NCBI RefSeq assembly: GCF_004027225.2
Contig: NC_044277.2
Location: 30,537,995 to 30,601,994 of the forward strand
From: Strigops habroptila
Taxonomy: Eukaryota; Chordata; Aves; Psittaciformes; Psittacidae
Direction: 5' to 3'
Length of the DNA: 64,000 bases
In this document: in pieces, positions 26,064 through 39,094 of the stretch
Layout: each line of letters opens with the position of its first letter
Numbering within the stretch: the first letter of the stretch is position 1
Made by a program: the position numbers and the translations under genes
Notes under the pieces: generated by a model
What the model saw: only the letters and a program-made list of their open reading frames with translations
Database searches by the model: none
What the model was told of the DNA's origin: nothing

Positions 26064-29000
26064 CTTCCAGTGTTGTGATGTGATTTGCTTGCTTTTTAAA
26101 ACTAGTTTAGGTTATATGGTATAATTTAAATGGAAAAACTTGCATTCCTGCCAAATACTTATTTCTTTTTCTAGAAGTATCCAATTTAAACAAACATTTT
26201 ATAATATTGTTCCACTGATCTCAATTCCTTTCATCCCTGCTTATTAACTACAGGCATGAAAATTATGAGCAATCACACCACATTATTTTTTACACAGCTG
26301 TGTCAATTTAATAATGAAAATGAACAAACAAATAAACAAAAAGGATTCCTCTAGACAAATGAATATGCAAGAGACTGGGAGGCAGAGACAACTAGTTTTC
26401 TTGCAGTTTTTGTAGCCTTATCAATAGAAAACTAATTTTATCCAAATCTCCAGTGCAGGCAAGAAAATTACAGTAGTGGAGTAGAACAGAATGCAAACAT
26501 TGTCAGATTGTGTGCATTTTTTTTTTTTTTTTCCCCTTCAGTAAGCACAAAATAGTCTACTCCAATTTTCACTGGAAGAAAAACAGGAAAAAAAAAAAAA
26601 ATCTTGCATTTTTTTGTCCTATGGACTTTCAGTTCAGTTCACAGGGAGTTGTTGTAGAGTAGCTATTTCTTCTGAGTTCACATGCTTGTTTGCCTTCTGT
26701 TATAATTTTTTCTTCATACCCCTTTAGTCACATGATAATAGTTTTTTTGTCTTTGCTGATGCCTAAGACAAGACACTTCACTATCCTGTGCTCCAAAATC
26801 CTTATTTACAAAAAAAACCCCAACATTTTGTACCCTAAAAATATATTTATAAATGCACACACACATATACATGAAATCCTAGTATTAAAAAGAAATTTAA
26901 ATTATATTTCAAATCCTTAACGAAATCTGATATCTCTTAATGGAAAGTGCAAGATAAGAGTTAGATGTTATCACCACAAATATTATTCATGTGTTGTTTA
27001 AAGTCTGTAGATTCTTCTTCATCCAGGAATATCATTAGGCATTAAAAAATGCAACTACTGGTATCAGTCTAAACTGAAGGTAATTCTGAAGTTCTTGAGA
27101 AGTTTCACATAATGTCATAAAACATTAGAAGTTTCTTTTCACAAACAAAAGATAAGTATAAATGGTATTTACAAGAATATTACTGCAAGTCTCTCACAGT
27201 TTCCTAAATCAAAATAATACATAATGTAAGTATTTTTCTTTTAATTTTTTTCTTTCTTTTTTTTTTTTTTTTTGCCTTTGATTTTACTATCATTATATGT
27301 CTTTACACATTACTAAAACTTACAGATTATTAACAGTACATATTGGACAGACAGAGATATAGGAGTGGTGACTTTAAAGATTAATTTGTCACTTTCTTGA
27401 AGAGTTTCTGAAAGTAGGCTTGAGTAGAATAACAACAATAACAATTTTTTTTTTTTTTTAATTCAAACTTTTAGAGATTTCAGCACACTAACATGCAAAT
27501 TCAAAATGGGATTATGTCAGTCACGTTTCCAGCAGTAGTAAGAAGAAGATTTTTCCAGGTTTTTGTATGTGGTATATTTATGTGTTATGTAATCTGGAAA
27601 ATGTATTTAGTAATTGGGAATGTTGATGTGCCCTATCATTTGGTGTGGATAATAAATAATTACTTTTTCTGTTCCTTCAAATATTTACTCCATATTTGAA
27701 AATGCAATGGGAAAAGAAAGCTACAGAAAGCTATTTCTGCTTCAAAACTTTCTAGTGTATTATTTTTGAAGACCTAAAGGTCTTTTAGAGGCCTTAAGAA
27801 GGGCCACAATGTAATCCTATGGGTTATGGGACTTAGAAAAATAATATATCTTGCCACTATGAAGTCTAAAAACTGAAAGATCCATCAAAAGGTAATCCCA
27901 AATGAATGTAAATCAAGTAACTTAAAATCAAAACTTTTAATTATGATTACAATAGATGACAATTTAAAGTCAATTCGTATAAATCTCTGAATACAATTTT
28001 GAAAGAATTCAAGAAAAATAAAAATATGTTTTCCATGCTCTAAAGATGTCGTTTGGGTTTTTTTATTATATTGCTGAGTTTTATCCTTAAAAGACTAAAA
28101 TACAATACAGCTCTGAAAATTATAGACAGGGGAGTATTAAGTTTATATCAAAGTTAAGTTTCTTTAACCTGGGTTTGTTATTTTCAAAGTTCCATTTGAT
28201 GTCTGTGAGCCAAAAAGCCTTTGCATACTCTCACCACTTTCAGCAAGATGATGTCATCAAGAAATGCAGTTATTTTATTGTCATCTATTGGCAGGATGTT
28301 ATTATAGTGCTATTACATTATACTGCTGCCTATCATAAAGTTTTCCATTATTAGACATGTTTTTCAGTTGCCTAGAACTTTTCCCAACTTCGTCTGTTTG
28401 GATTGAAATATATCTTGCTGAGTTTTTGCTCAAGACCACATTTTCTTGGAAAGTGGGAACAAAAATAATATAATTATTTCTAAGAATGATATTAACAAAT
28501 TTATGTGCATTTGTGTATGCAGAAAGAGAGAGATAAATATAATTTTTCTTAAAAGTTTTATATCCATTCGGTTGCAAAGCTCTGATGTCTTGGAGAAGGA
28601 CAGTGCCTTGATATGGTTCTTACTTATCCTGTCTTTTTGCTGCCTTGGAAACACAGACTTAACTTTTCAGACAGACCTATGTGGTTTTAGCACACATTAG
28701 CTTGGTTGGCACAAGGTGGCCAAAATTGACAAAAATTACTCCCTTGCTAGAGAATGTTCATGCTTGCCAAATTTCTTTTTGACCTCATCAAGTTAGACAA
28801 TACACCACACCAAAGAAGGAATCTCTTTACAGCTATTCCTTATGAAAAGTATCTATCTGAACTGGGTGAATCCAATTTACTTTTTAGGCTGTGTGCCTCC
28901 TGAAATCTATTTGAGTAGAGAGCAGGCTTTGATGCTGATTTTACTTAAAAAAAAAGAAAATAAAAAAAAAACCAACCAAAAAAAAAAAAAAAACCAACCC

Positions 29001-29451
29001 CAAACAAACAAAGAAACAACACTGTGGCAAAGTCAAATATTCAGCATTCACAATACAGCAGAAGTAAGGGTGCCAGGTGTCTTAATTTCTGACCAGCCTT
29101 TGTATACACATTTGCATTTTTGTTACTTTATCACTTGATATTATCACTTCATTTACCCATCCAGCTTATATGATGACTTCTAGCACTTATCAGGCAAATA
29201 GTTCAGCATTTTGGTTTCTTATTATTTATCTTTCAGTTAGTTCAAAGTAAAACATTGTACAATATTTAGGGTTTGAACTAGATGATCATTAAGAGTTCTT
29301 ACAACCCAAACCATTCTAATATTCATGTCCTGATCTGACTGAAAAAATATCCCTGGCTCATAAGCTTCTCTATGTAAGTTGACAAAACCTTCAAACCAAT
29401 TCACACTTTTTATTTATTTTATTTTTTAAAATTGCTTATCATCATGCACAC

Positions 29452-29523
29452 TGCAGAAACTAGTGAAGTCCAAAACAAAATCCTGGAATAAAATTCTAAA
29501 CCATTCAGTGGCATATTCTGAAT
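29452..29523 (-). CDS. Possible exon following 29.9 kb block
   Basis: Acceptor GGGTGCAG after a TTTTCTGTAG tract. The frame, started by two bases, reads SEYATEWFRILFQDFVLDFT. It is phase compatible with the block ending at 29917. No clear donor is present (GTGTGC is the best, so the end is approximate). Low confidence. Confidence 0.22.
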
Positions 29524-29916
29524 CTGCACCCTACAGAAAATGTCATTATGCACCAGTTTACACAGTTTGAATTGAGAAACAGGGCTTGTATGCTGACACA
29601 ACTAAAAAGAAAGTACTTTCAGCACAATGGCGTCTGTGTGTTTCATAAATATCAACATCTTACAATGTGAGAATATAGCTTTATTATTTTACATATAGGC
29701 AGTTGAAGCAAACAGATTCAGGGTCATGGGGTAAAAGAAGATAAGGAGGCTCACATACAGCTACAGTATAATGTAAAATCACTATCAGACTGCTCATTTG
29801 GGACATGTGAGAACACTGATTAATTTCTCTTTTAGTTGGAAACAGTCTGAACCAACATAATTCTGTATTACTAGGAGAGGGACTGCTCTCAGTCTTTCTT
29901 GCAGTCTTCCCCTTAC

Positions 29917-29992
29917 CATAGGCAATTTTAGCAGTTATTGAATCAAAGAGAGACAGAAAAACTTGTATGTGCTCAGGCACTGTTGTCCTCCT
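29917..29992 (-). CDS. Possible exon (25 codons)
   Basis: Good acceptor (CCACATTGCAG) and donor (TATG|GTAAGG). It reads RRTTVPEHIQVFLSLFDSIT, then AKIAY, and ends with one base over. Phase 0 at the start equals the phase at the end of the exon at 34702. The one-base overhang fits the acceptor at 29523. This is helix-like sequence of no recognised family. Chance occurrence cannot be excluded. Confidence 0.28.
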
Positions 29993-29999
29993 CTGCAAT

Positions 30000-32900
30000 G
30001 TGGATGACCTTGGCTCAAATCCCCAATCAGGTAAAGGACAGAACTGAATCTTGTTTTCTCACATCTTTTGTTAATGTTTCTTTGTAAAGACCTTTAACTT
30101 TTCAAAGCAAATTATTATTGGCTACAGTTGTGCTTGGGAAAGTTCAGTCAGCTACAGATCAAATGGTAGAATCTCAGATTGAGTATTCAGAAAGGTTTAG
30201 TTAAAGTAGTTTGCTTGATTTCTGTAGAAGAGGGCAGCAAATATCTACTTCTCCAGCTCACCATTCAATTGTCCTCATAACATGATCGCTTTTTTCTTTT
30301 CCCCTAGAGTTTTTTTCTTCAACTATACAACTTCCTACTGAAACAACACAGGAGGAAAGAGTTCTGCAGACAACTTATCTCAATGTACATCCTAGATGAA
30401 TTCCTGGATCATTGCCTTTCCTGTGACGCTAAGCAAGGCCCAAAGTAAATGATAGAATTTTGATGTACAAATAAGACATTTTCATAAATTCCAACAAAAG
30501 CTGCTGATCTAAAGTTGCAGAGAGAAAAATATTAAGTTTGAAATAATACTTTATATTTACCTACACAACTGTTTAGCTCTGAAAAAATTTGTCCAATTTA
30601 AAAAACAAAGCAAAACAAAACTTAGGCTACTTGTCAGTTTGTATTAATCTCACACACAGAACCACAGGTTTAAAAGCTTTTCACTATTCTTAAGGCAGTC
30701 ATAACCTATTTTTCATTTCTTAGTATGCTGCATCTTTTAAACATATGCTTCATTTCTTTGTCATCTGGCTCTGTCCATGTTGGAATTGCTCCCTCCTGTT
30801 AATTAGAGGTGACTATGATTTGATTAATCGCAAACATGTGTTATATATGGACAATGTGGAAAACTGTATTCTATATCTTTCTACTTAAAGCACACTTGAA
30901 TTTCATGGAAATAAGCCAAACATTTTTTAATAACTTAGAACCTAATCTTATCACAATGAACAATATGGATATGATCAAAATAAGACATTCTAATCCATTC
31001 AAAGTGTTAAAAGTTCACAGAAATATGCACTAATCATGTATAGTATTTCTCAACATAATACTAGCAGAAATTCGTATTCAGGAACGCATACCATCTGAGC
31101 ATCATTGCTATGCGTAAATTTTAAGTTCTCCACCTCTCTCTCCATGTTGACAAAGTTTTATCTCAGTCTGACAATTTGGTTTTCCCGGTCCTACATTTTT
31201 GGCATGGTTCCCATGTAGACTTTTTAAGACAGTGCTCACATTTTTCAGACCTAAGGAGCTAGCAGTCAGCAATGGCTATAACATTTCCATACTATTTTAT
31301 ATAGCTCTTGGTCTTAAAAGGTCTTTAATAACTAGAGCACAAATATAAGCTCATTTATTAGGACAGGATTATACATATCTTAAAATTTTAAAGTTAGTAA
31401 TTCTACAGTTATATAAAAAAAAATCTTTATAAACAAAGTTAAGAATATGATTAAATGTTTTCTGAGTTTATAATTTTTTCAGAAAAGTTCTGAATACTTT
31501 ATGTCACATTAATGTTAGTGCCGATGCATTTTTGTGCAAATAAAAGTACTGTGAATATTAACTAAAATTGTCTAAGAGATTCCCTCAGGCTATTAGAAAA
31601 AAAAATATTTAAAATAAGTTAAATCTAACAATTTTAATTCTTAAAAATGACAATTAATTAATTCACCAGCTCTTATTTTTTTGATGTGGAACTTTGTTGT
31701 TATTATTATAATTATTATTATACAGCCTCCTGTGGTAAGTGAAATATAATTCTAATTAATTTTTCCTACAGCTGTATACAAATCAATAACTGTAAGTATC
31801 CCAAAGGAAAAGCATGCTGTATGGCCCTCCAAGTTCCTAATGAATGCAAATAAGCTGACCTTTCTCTGACAGCTACGAATATTGTTTCACAATTTTGCCA
31901 TTGAAATTGCTGTAATCAGCAATTTCGTACAGCAAATAGGGAGCCAATATGAGTTATAAACAACTATTCATTACAAGAAGGTGTATTGTACAGTTACCAT
32001 GTTGAACAAACTTTATGATTTTGGGAATCAGTTCCTCTAACATATTTTGTTGAATAAGGCCTTCAGAGAAAACATAAATGCTCTCTTTGCTTACATATAT
32101 ATATTAAAAATAGAAGTTAGTTTGTATATATTTGTATATATAGTTTTAATTCTCTTTTTTATTAATTTTTTGAAATACAAATATCTTCCAACCTTGAATT
32201 ATTATTTTCTGACAATAACAACTTTTTATAAGTAGTGCAGTGAACCTGAAATGAAAGGAAGTTTACACTCAAAAAAATAAAAAAGCAGGATTCTGCATTT
32301 AAAAGGAGTAATATATCCATGAAAATGCAGAATTTCTCATGCAATGATATAATAAAACTGTGAATGACTACAACAGATAAGAAACAATGAGCTACTGTAG
32401 TGCTACTACATCTAGTATTTCTTTCTCATAAATACTTTTCAAAGAGTTCTGGATAAATTAACATATAAATGAAAGCTATAGCACATTTTTAACACCTATT
32501 TTAAAATGAAAAGCCTACAAAAATTGAAATTTGGAGCATTTGCAATATATCATTCTAGTTTCTACAATACATATTAAAAATTTTTGTGAAAACATAATTT
32601 AGAACCACTTTGAAGAAATAGGAATTACATTAAACTTATTAATTACAGATGCATGTTGACCTCAGAAAAAGCAACAGGATCAAAAAAAAAACCCAACCCC
32701 CAAACCAAACCAATAAATTGTTCTGATTTATCGTTTCTATCCAGAAAAAATGTTGAAATACATATGGGAAGTACCAGCCTCAACCAAGTATGATATTAAT
32801 ATGTTTAAAAGCCTCCTTGTTTTGAAGACAAAAGTTGTTTTATTCTTAGAAGTAATTTCACTAATATTATTAATTCTCTTTGTCCTTTTTTTTGGTTTAG

Positions 32901-34700
32901 TTTTTGTCATTTTTAATGTTTTGCTAACTAAAGTTCTAATTTAATAAGCTTTCAATGCTCAGAGATCACAAGATACCAACTAATGTTACGTTCATATAAT
33001 ATGTGTGATATTTTCAAAGAACAGTCCTTTCTTGATGACATTTCCTCAAGACCTCTACTCTGCTACTTGTAATTCTTTCGTGTTCAGAATGAATCCCTGC
33101 TACATCTCACTCAATATTGATCTTCAAGGCAGTTCTCCCAATCCTTTTCCCAGTGTGGTCACTGAACAGTATAAAAGTTCAATAGGAAGATCAGCTGCTC
33201 ATCCACTTTTTGCTAAAGCAATTTGTATTATGGATTTATTTTAGCAGTCTACAATGGCAGTTGCTGTTTTTACTATTTAAATGCTTTGATTATCTGACCT
33301 TGCTTACTTTATCTTTTTAAGTGCTGTGCACAGGCTTTAAAGTTGATCAATAAACGGGGATTCCTCCACCACATTATGTTGAAATCAATCCTGATTCAGA
33401 CTATTTGTATTTCATTCTTATGAGTCCATCTGTCTTTCTTAATTTTATATTCTCTTTTCTTAAATAATTTTGCCTGCCACTGCAAATGCTTACTGTCAGG
33501 TAGATTTCCGCTGCAATCAATTCAGCTTTTCCCAGTAGTAACTATAGTGTCTGGGAAGACACAAATGCATAGGACCATCTCCTGTACCTGGACAGCCATC
33601 TCCTACATTATTGTTATTATTTAATTTATTTATTTATGTATTTGTGTCTTAGGTTCACTGAAAGTCAATAAACACAAATTTTCACTTAATTAAGGTCTTT
33701 GTATTTCCAGTAACATTTAGAAAACAAAGGGGTTGTAGGCTTCTTAACTATAGTTTTATAGTTTCATGTTTCTAGTTTTATGTCCTCTGCATTAAAATCA
33801 AACTAAACAGTACAAGCTCATTAATTTTTTTTTTTTTTTCAGATTTTTCAATTTCTCTAAGAGAAACAGATAAAGTAATGGTGCCAAGCGGCCTTCAGCT
33901 ATGTCATGGTAAACCTTAGAATTCTCCAATCGAATTCAAGAACTACAACTAGTTCTGAATTTGTGCAGTAAAAAAAAAAATAGTACTCTCTGAGAAATAT
34001 TTTGTTATATATGGTATCTAATCTATTCAATATAGATAAATATTTTTTTAATAAGTTTTTTTAACTTCTTAAAAATTTCATATTTTTACCTTCCTTAACT
34101 AAAAAAAAAGGTTAGCATAGTTGTAAGAAGTCTTAGCATGGCTATACTAAAATAGAAAAGAAAAAGAAACTAAGTATAAAACCTAACAATGCAGTTAACA
34201 TACTATTCACGGAGTTCTGAGCACTTAGGTGATTATCTACCTAGAATATATAAAAGTTACGGAGTTACTACTTAGATCTCATTTAAACATATCCACGAAT
34301 GTTCAGAAAAGGGAATAACACTTCTGCTTTCTTAAACTAAATCAAATACACACACACACATATTCATCTCAATTTCCATGAAATTAATCTGAATTAAAAT
34401 ACAGTCAGTCCCTTCACTGATTTCCTGTCATGCTTACATTGTAATTTGCTAAACTTCTGTAATAATGCATCACAAGTAAAAAATAAAACCAAGAGCAACA
34501 ATTAGTATTAAAGCAGTTTTTATTTTCAATCTTTTAAACTTGAACAACTTTTCATATGGTTATAGGGTATCTGGTTTCATGAAAATGTTGACATTCATAT
34601 ATGTTTGAAAGACTGAGGCCTAGAATGCCATTAAGATCTAATACTCTTTTACTCAGCTTGCTGGATAATACATTAATTTCCATGCATGGAAAGAAACTTA
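30000..34700. other. AT-rich non-coding stretch
   Basis: No supported exon. Contains a TTA/TAT-rich segment near 31705, a minus-strand frame with several stops at 33010-33240, and a T-run plus CAG at 33827-33842 that looks like a plus-strand acceptor before a 66-bp open block. Confidence 0.55.
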
Positions 34701-34701
34701 C

Positions 34702-34858
34702 CCACTTCTTCAAATTTTCTAGTTGTTCACCTGATTGAGACTATTTGTGCTTATTCCAGGTTATTCCGGATCCAGTGGACACTAAGGCCTTGAGAAGCTG
34801 CTGTTCTTCCTCTTTCCTGGGTACTGTTACTCTTACCCTAAAGTTCTCCACACTGCTT
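34702..34858 (-). pseudogene. Exon of coiled-coil gene with one TAG
   Basis: The acceptor is AAAATCAG before 34858, in a TCTTT-containing context, and the donor is a consensus TGG|GTAAGT. The block is one base plus 52 codons, and that single base completes the Lys codon left open by the exon at 38905-39094. It reads SSVENFRVRVTVPRKEEEQQ, then LLKALVSTGSG, with TAG at codon 39 (34741-34743), and ends GEQLENLKKW. It is less purely coiled coil than its neighbours. An internal GTAAGA after 14837-like positions could split it into two smaller exons and avoid the stop, so its structure is less certain. Confidence 0.55.
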
Positions 34859-37800
34859 CTGATTTTTTAAAGAGAAAAAAAGAAATCATTCCATCATAAG
34901 TTTGTCAATGGTAAACAAAATGAATCTTTTGTTATAGCTTGGAGCATTTCTGCCTCAGTTGTAGCTCTATAAGGCACATACCACAATGTCTCTGATGAGA
35001 GGGAAGGACAAAAGGGGACATGACTATTAATATCTTAAATGTTTATGTAATTAGCACACATTAGCATAACTTACTTAGAAAAAATAATGGGATGAAACAC
35101 GTTTAAATCATAATAGCACCAGTGATGACCCTGGTAAATATTTGGCCTAGTTAGAGAAAGTCATTATTAAACTTATGTTAAAAACATGGTCCAAGTGAAA
35201 ACAAGCACATAAAGTAACTAATAACAAACAGTCACTAAATGAAGAGAAACAGATCAGGATTTTCCCTGGTAATTAGGTATGCGCGTGAAAGAGAAATGAC
35301 ATCTAATGTAGGCATCTAATGTAGAAAGTAGCTCATACTGAAAAAAGCAGCAAATATGCAACAGTTCCTTGCACAATGGCACAATGCCATTTTTGTTCTT
35401 TTCTGGAAATGAATAATTTCAGAAATGCAAAATAATGGTTTCTAAGGTATGCCTATTTTAAGACTTTCGTATGTATACATACATTTTTAAAATTATTGTA
35501 ATTGTATTGAAATCCTGCCCTCAGAATTTTGTTTTTAGATTTCAGTTAATGTAGGAACTCACTCCTGAAAACGAATCAGGTTTTACTGATAATTCATTTC
35601 ACATTTTCTGGGGAGCATTCTGGCTTCTTTTAAAATTCCACTAACTAATAAAAACACTTATTTCATTACAGGGCTCTCCCAGTTTTCCTTTAAGCGCTTC
35701 TGGAATTTGTGAGTATAAGGTGGGGGTTGCTTTTGCCACAAGTTTAGCCACTTCTTAGAAAATAAAAATGAAAATGCAATGGAGGATAAGAATTACTGGA
35801 AGGTATTACACAATAGTATCTAGTATATGGCGTGGGGAGGGTTTAACTTAAGCAATAATTAATAATACCACTTCTGAAGATTTTTCATTTTGTTGAGACA
35901 GCAGAGGGGAAGTTTAGAAGAATTCACTGTGCCAAATATTATGCATTTCTGCAGAGCACTGCTTGAAAAAAGACAAGTCCATACTGTTTCCCTCAGGTGA
36001 GTAAATGTTAAGAGAGAAGAATCCAAGTTTCATGATGCAGCAGCACAAAGCTGAGAAGTGAAAATTATGTTGCAGCAGAGTCCTGAAAATATGACTGTAA
36101 AAGTTAATCAATAAAATGTCTATTCCTGTCTATTCACTAGAGGCCCCAGCTGCATAGCTTCACACAATCGATACTACAAATTATTACGATTTCCAGGTTC
36201 CCACTGGACATTCTGAACAAATCTTTCAAGTGTAACAGGCTTATATTGGGAAGGGGGGGGTTAAGAGGGGGGAGGGGAGGGTGACGTTACCTTAGGTTTA
36301 TTTCATCCGGGGTGAGTATACAACAAATAAAGCTTGTGATTTCTAAAAAGTTTCAATATATGCATTTTTGGCATCCTGAGAAATTAGCAGAAAATAGAAA
36401 ATATTTGTATTCTATTTTAAAACTAAAAATTTTTTGTCCTGGTATACTAATGAATATAATGATCCTTTTATTATTTTTAAATCCTAGTCAACCATTTCCT
36501 TTTTTCACCATTCCAGGAAAAAAATAACTTTTGATGTACAATTTCACAACAAGGAAATAAAAGCATACAGAAATTGACTTTTCCCCTCAAAGGCCCCACA
36601 ACAGCTATAACAGAATATCAGCTCTCCATACAATTTTAACTGACCAATTCATGCTGTGCTGTGTTTTCCTTTGTATGGTCCTATGCTCTTGCCTAGATAC
36701 CATCTGCGTTTGCCAAATTCACTAAATAGGAAGGTAGGTAAAGTCCAGGACTGTATGACTTTGAGTAAGTCAGCACCAAAGAGATGCTGCTTTACAACAC
36801 AATGCAGTACCCTTCGTAGTGACTGAACATAACCCTTATGACATTCCCTGTTCTGGAAGACCCAGGGGACCGAGATCCATTGCTCTTTCTGTCTCTCAAA
36901 GAACAGAACAGAGCAGATTCTGACTGGCACAGTGTGGTTGCTTTCAGGTATACAGTACAAAGTTGTTTTAAAGGAGGATTTCAACATTCAAAATTTCCAA
37001 CTTTGTTGTTCAGTTTTTAGATTTATTAGTTAGTTGAATCTTAACCTAAGGGTCAATAAAAAATATTTTTTGCAATCTATAGAGCTAAGAAAAGATTACC
37101 CTAACCCAAAGTTTATCACGCTTATGTAGTAAAGTAATGAATTCCCAAAGTCACTGAACAAATGTAGAAAATAGAACAGAAAAATGTAGGTTAGTTAGTA
37201 ACTTCTGCATGTTAAGAGATTCATTCAAATTTTATTTGTTCACACAAAGTATAACATAAAACTATTAAAACGTCCCTCTCAAAGTCTTTTAATGATTATC
37301 GTTTGTCCTTCTATTTCAATATTCGTGAAACTCCTTTCACTGAACTTTTGCAAAATTCCTGCTCTCTCAAAAGCTGTATTTCATCACACAATCAATCAGT
37401 TGCAGCTGGGAGTTTCAATCCTCCCTGTCTCGCGCCCCCCCTCCCCCCCCACCTCCCCAAGTTACCATAACCAGTAGTCCTATAAGTTTGTATCCTCTTT
37501 GTTTTCAAATAGGTATCTACAAGAACTGGCGTAACATGGCATTTTGGCAACTGAGGAATCCCTTGAAATGGTTAAGAAAATCCACTGTGGCGAAAGATTC
37601 AAGATAGGTTAGGAAAGTGAATCAGCAACACTGTTCTCTCTAGAGAAGTACTAGTATTGTCTTTAGAGATATAACTGCAGGTTGAAAACCACCAAGCTAT
37701 TTTATTTAAAGAAATAAAGACACATTACTGAAGACAATGTTTTTTTCCATGAAGCTTTTCCCAGTCTTCAGCAATAAAATGAGCTTAAAACATCTGAACT

Positions 37801-38904
37801 ACAGTAAGAATGAAGATCCAGTCTAAAAGTAATTTACACTGAACATACCTTACCATATTGTGATTTTAGATGCTTGATATTTGCTACATCTGAACTTAGC
37901 AAACCTCTCGGAGATTTGTGGAGATAGATAGGCTTTGATGCTTGCCGCAAATAAGAAATGAAGTATTTAGCTTTAAAAGTTTAGTCCACCACCAAATGAA
38001 CAGATTTTTTGCTGCCAAGATGTCTTGTGTACAGTATTCATCATTCTCGGTGATATTACAAAGCAGATTGAGATTCTGTCTATATATTTAGTGGTTGCTT
38101 AATATAATGTAACTTTAGTAAGAAGAGAATAGCTGTTTGCATGCAAAAAAAAAAAAACAAACAACTGAACTGACTAATTTTTGCCATATTCTAAATCGTG
38201 AAAAATCTGAATAATGAATCAGTTTGTGGCTGGATATAAAAATATAGTTAACATTAAGCTAATTTATAAAAGCTAATTGTTCAACATTGGTACTTTTCAA
38301 TTAAATCACAAGAGCTAGCATTCAATCTAATAGATACTATATTTTACTCATAAGACTAGAAGTACTTTTTTCAGTGTAAACTTTTCTAAACTATACAGTA
38401 TGCTTGCTTTTTTTTTTTTTTTAATTTTAGCAACCTCATATGTGCCTTGCTGTTGTGACTAAAAGTTCAAATACCAAATTTCCTTTAATTTGGCAGTGTC
38501 TTGCTTAGAGGCAGCTTCTTTAACAAAAAAAGAAAGACAATAAGACCCATATGTAACCTTTGGTCTCTAAATAGAGGAAGATGAGAATATCATTAATAGA
38601 TAGGTAATAAATAATTATACATACTATTCTACTTCAACACTACAGAATCTTTTTAAATTCAAAAATAAAACAGACTACTAATAATAGTATTTTTTAGCAT
38701 TCAATTTCTAAAGTGTAGAATATATTTTAAAGCATACATTAATCAATCATTTAGATTTAATAGTTTATTCAATAGAAGAGTTATAGAACGCGTTTACACT
38801 ACATCTTACCTGAGAGAAATGATTAATACAGTACATACTAAAAGGATTTACTGTTGACTTTAGTCTCTTCTGTTTCTTGAATACTGAAAAAAGCAGCAAC
38901 TCAC

Positions 38905-39094
38905 TTGTAATTTCTAATTTCTTCTTCAGAAGTTACAGTACGTTCTCTCAGGGTCTTCATCTCTGTCTGTGATTTTCTACTGTTCTGTTCTTGGTGAACT
39001 GTTTCTGCTATTTGCTCACTTAGCTGCTCTTGAGTTGCTTTCAAGCTGGATTCCATTAGAAGAAGTTTTTCATCTTGACTGGCAAGTTCTTGGG
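38905..39094 (-). CDS. Coiled-coil exon, intact
   Basis: This 190-bp block has a strong acceptor (a T-rich tract, then TCTTTCAG) and a near-consensus donor (ACAA|GTGAGT). It begins with two bases that complete a codon and ends with two bases of the next. The frame reads QELASQDEKLLLMESSLKAT, then QEQLSEQI, a classic amphipathic coiled coil, and ends EEEIRNY. It has no stop or slip. It is the only undamaged one of the six exon blocks, although its neighbours on both sides carry stops. Phase fits both the exon ending at 42525 and the one starting at 34858. Confidence 0.75.

Noticed and set aside
34773..34830. Plus-strand block after CTTATTCCAG
   Set aside because: It overlaps the minus-strand exon at 34702-34858, which has phase support from its neighbour.
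36649..36987. 112-codon minus-strand ORF
   Set aside because: No splice support, no recognisable motif, and of a length expected by chance in this composition.
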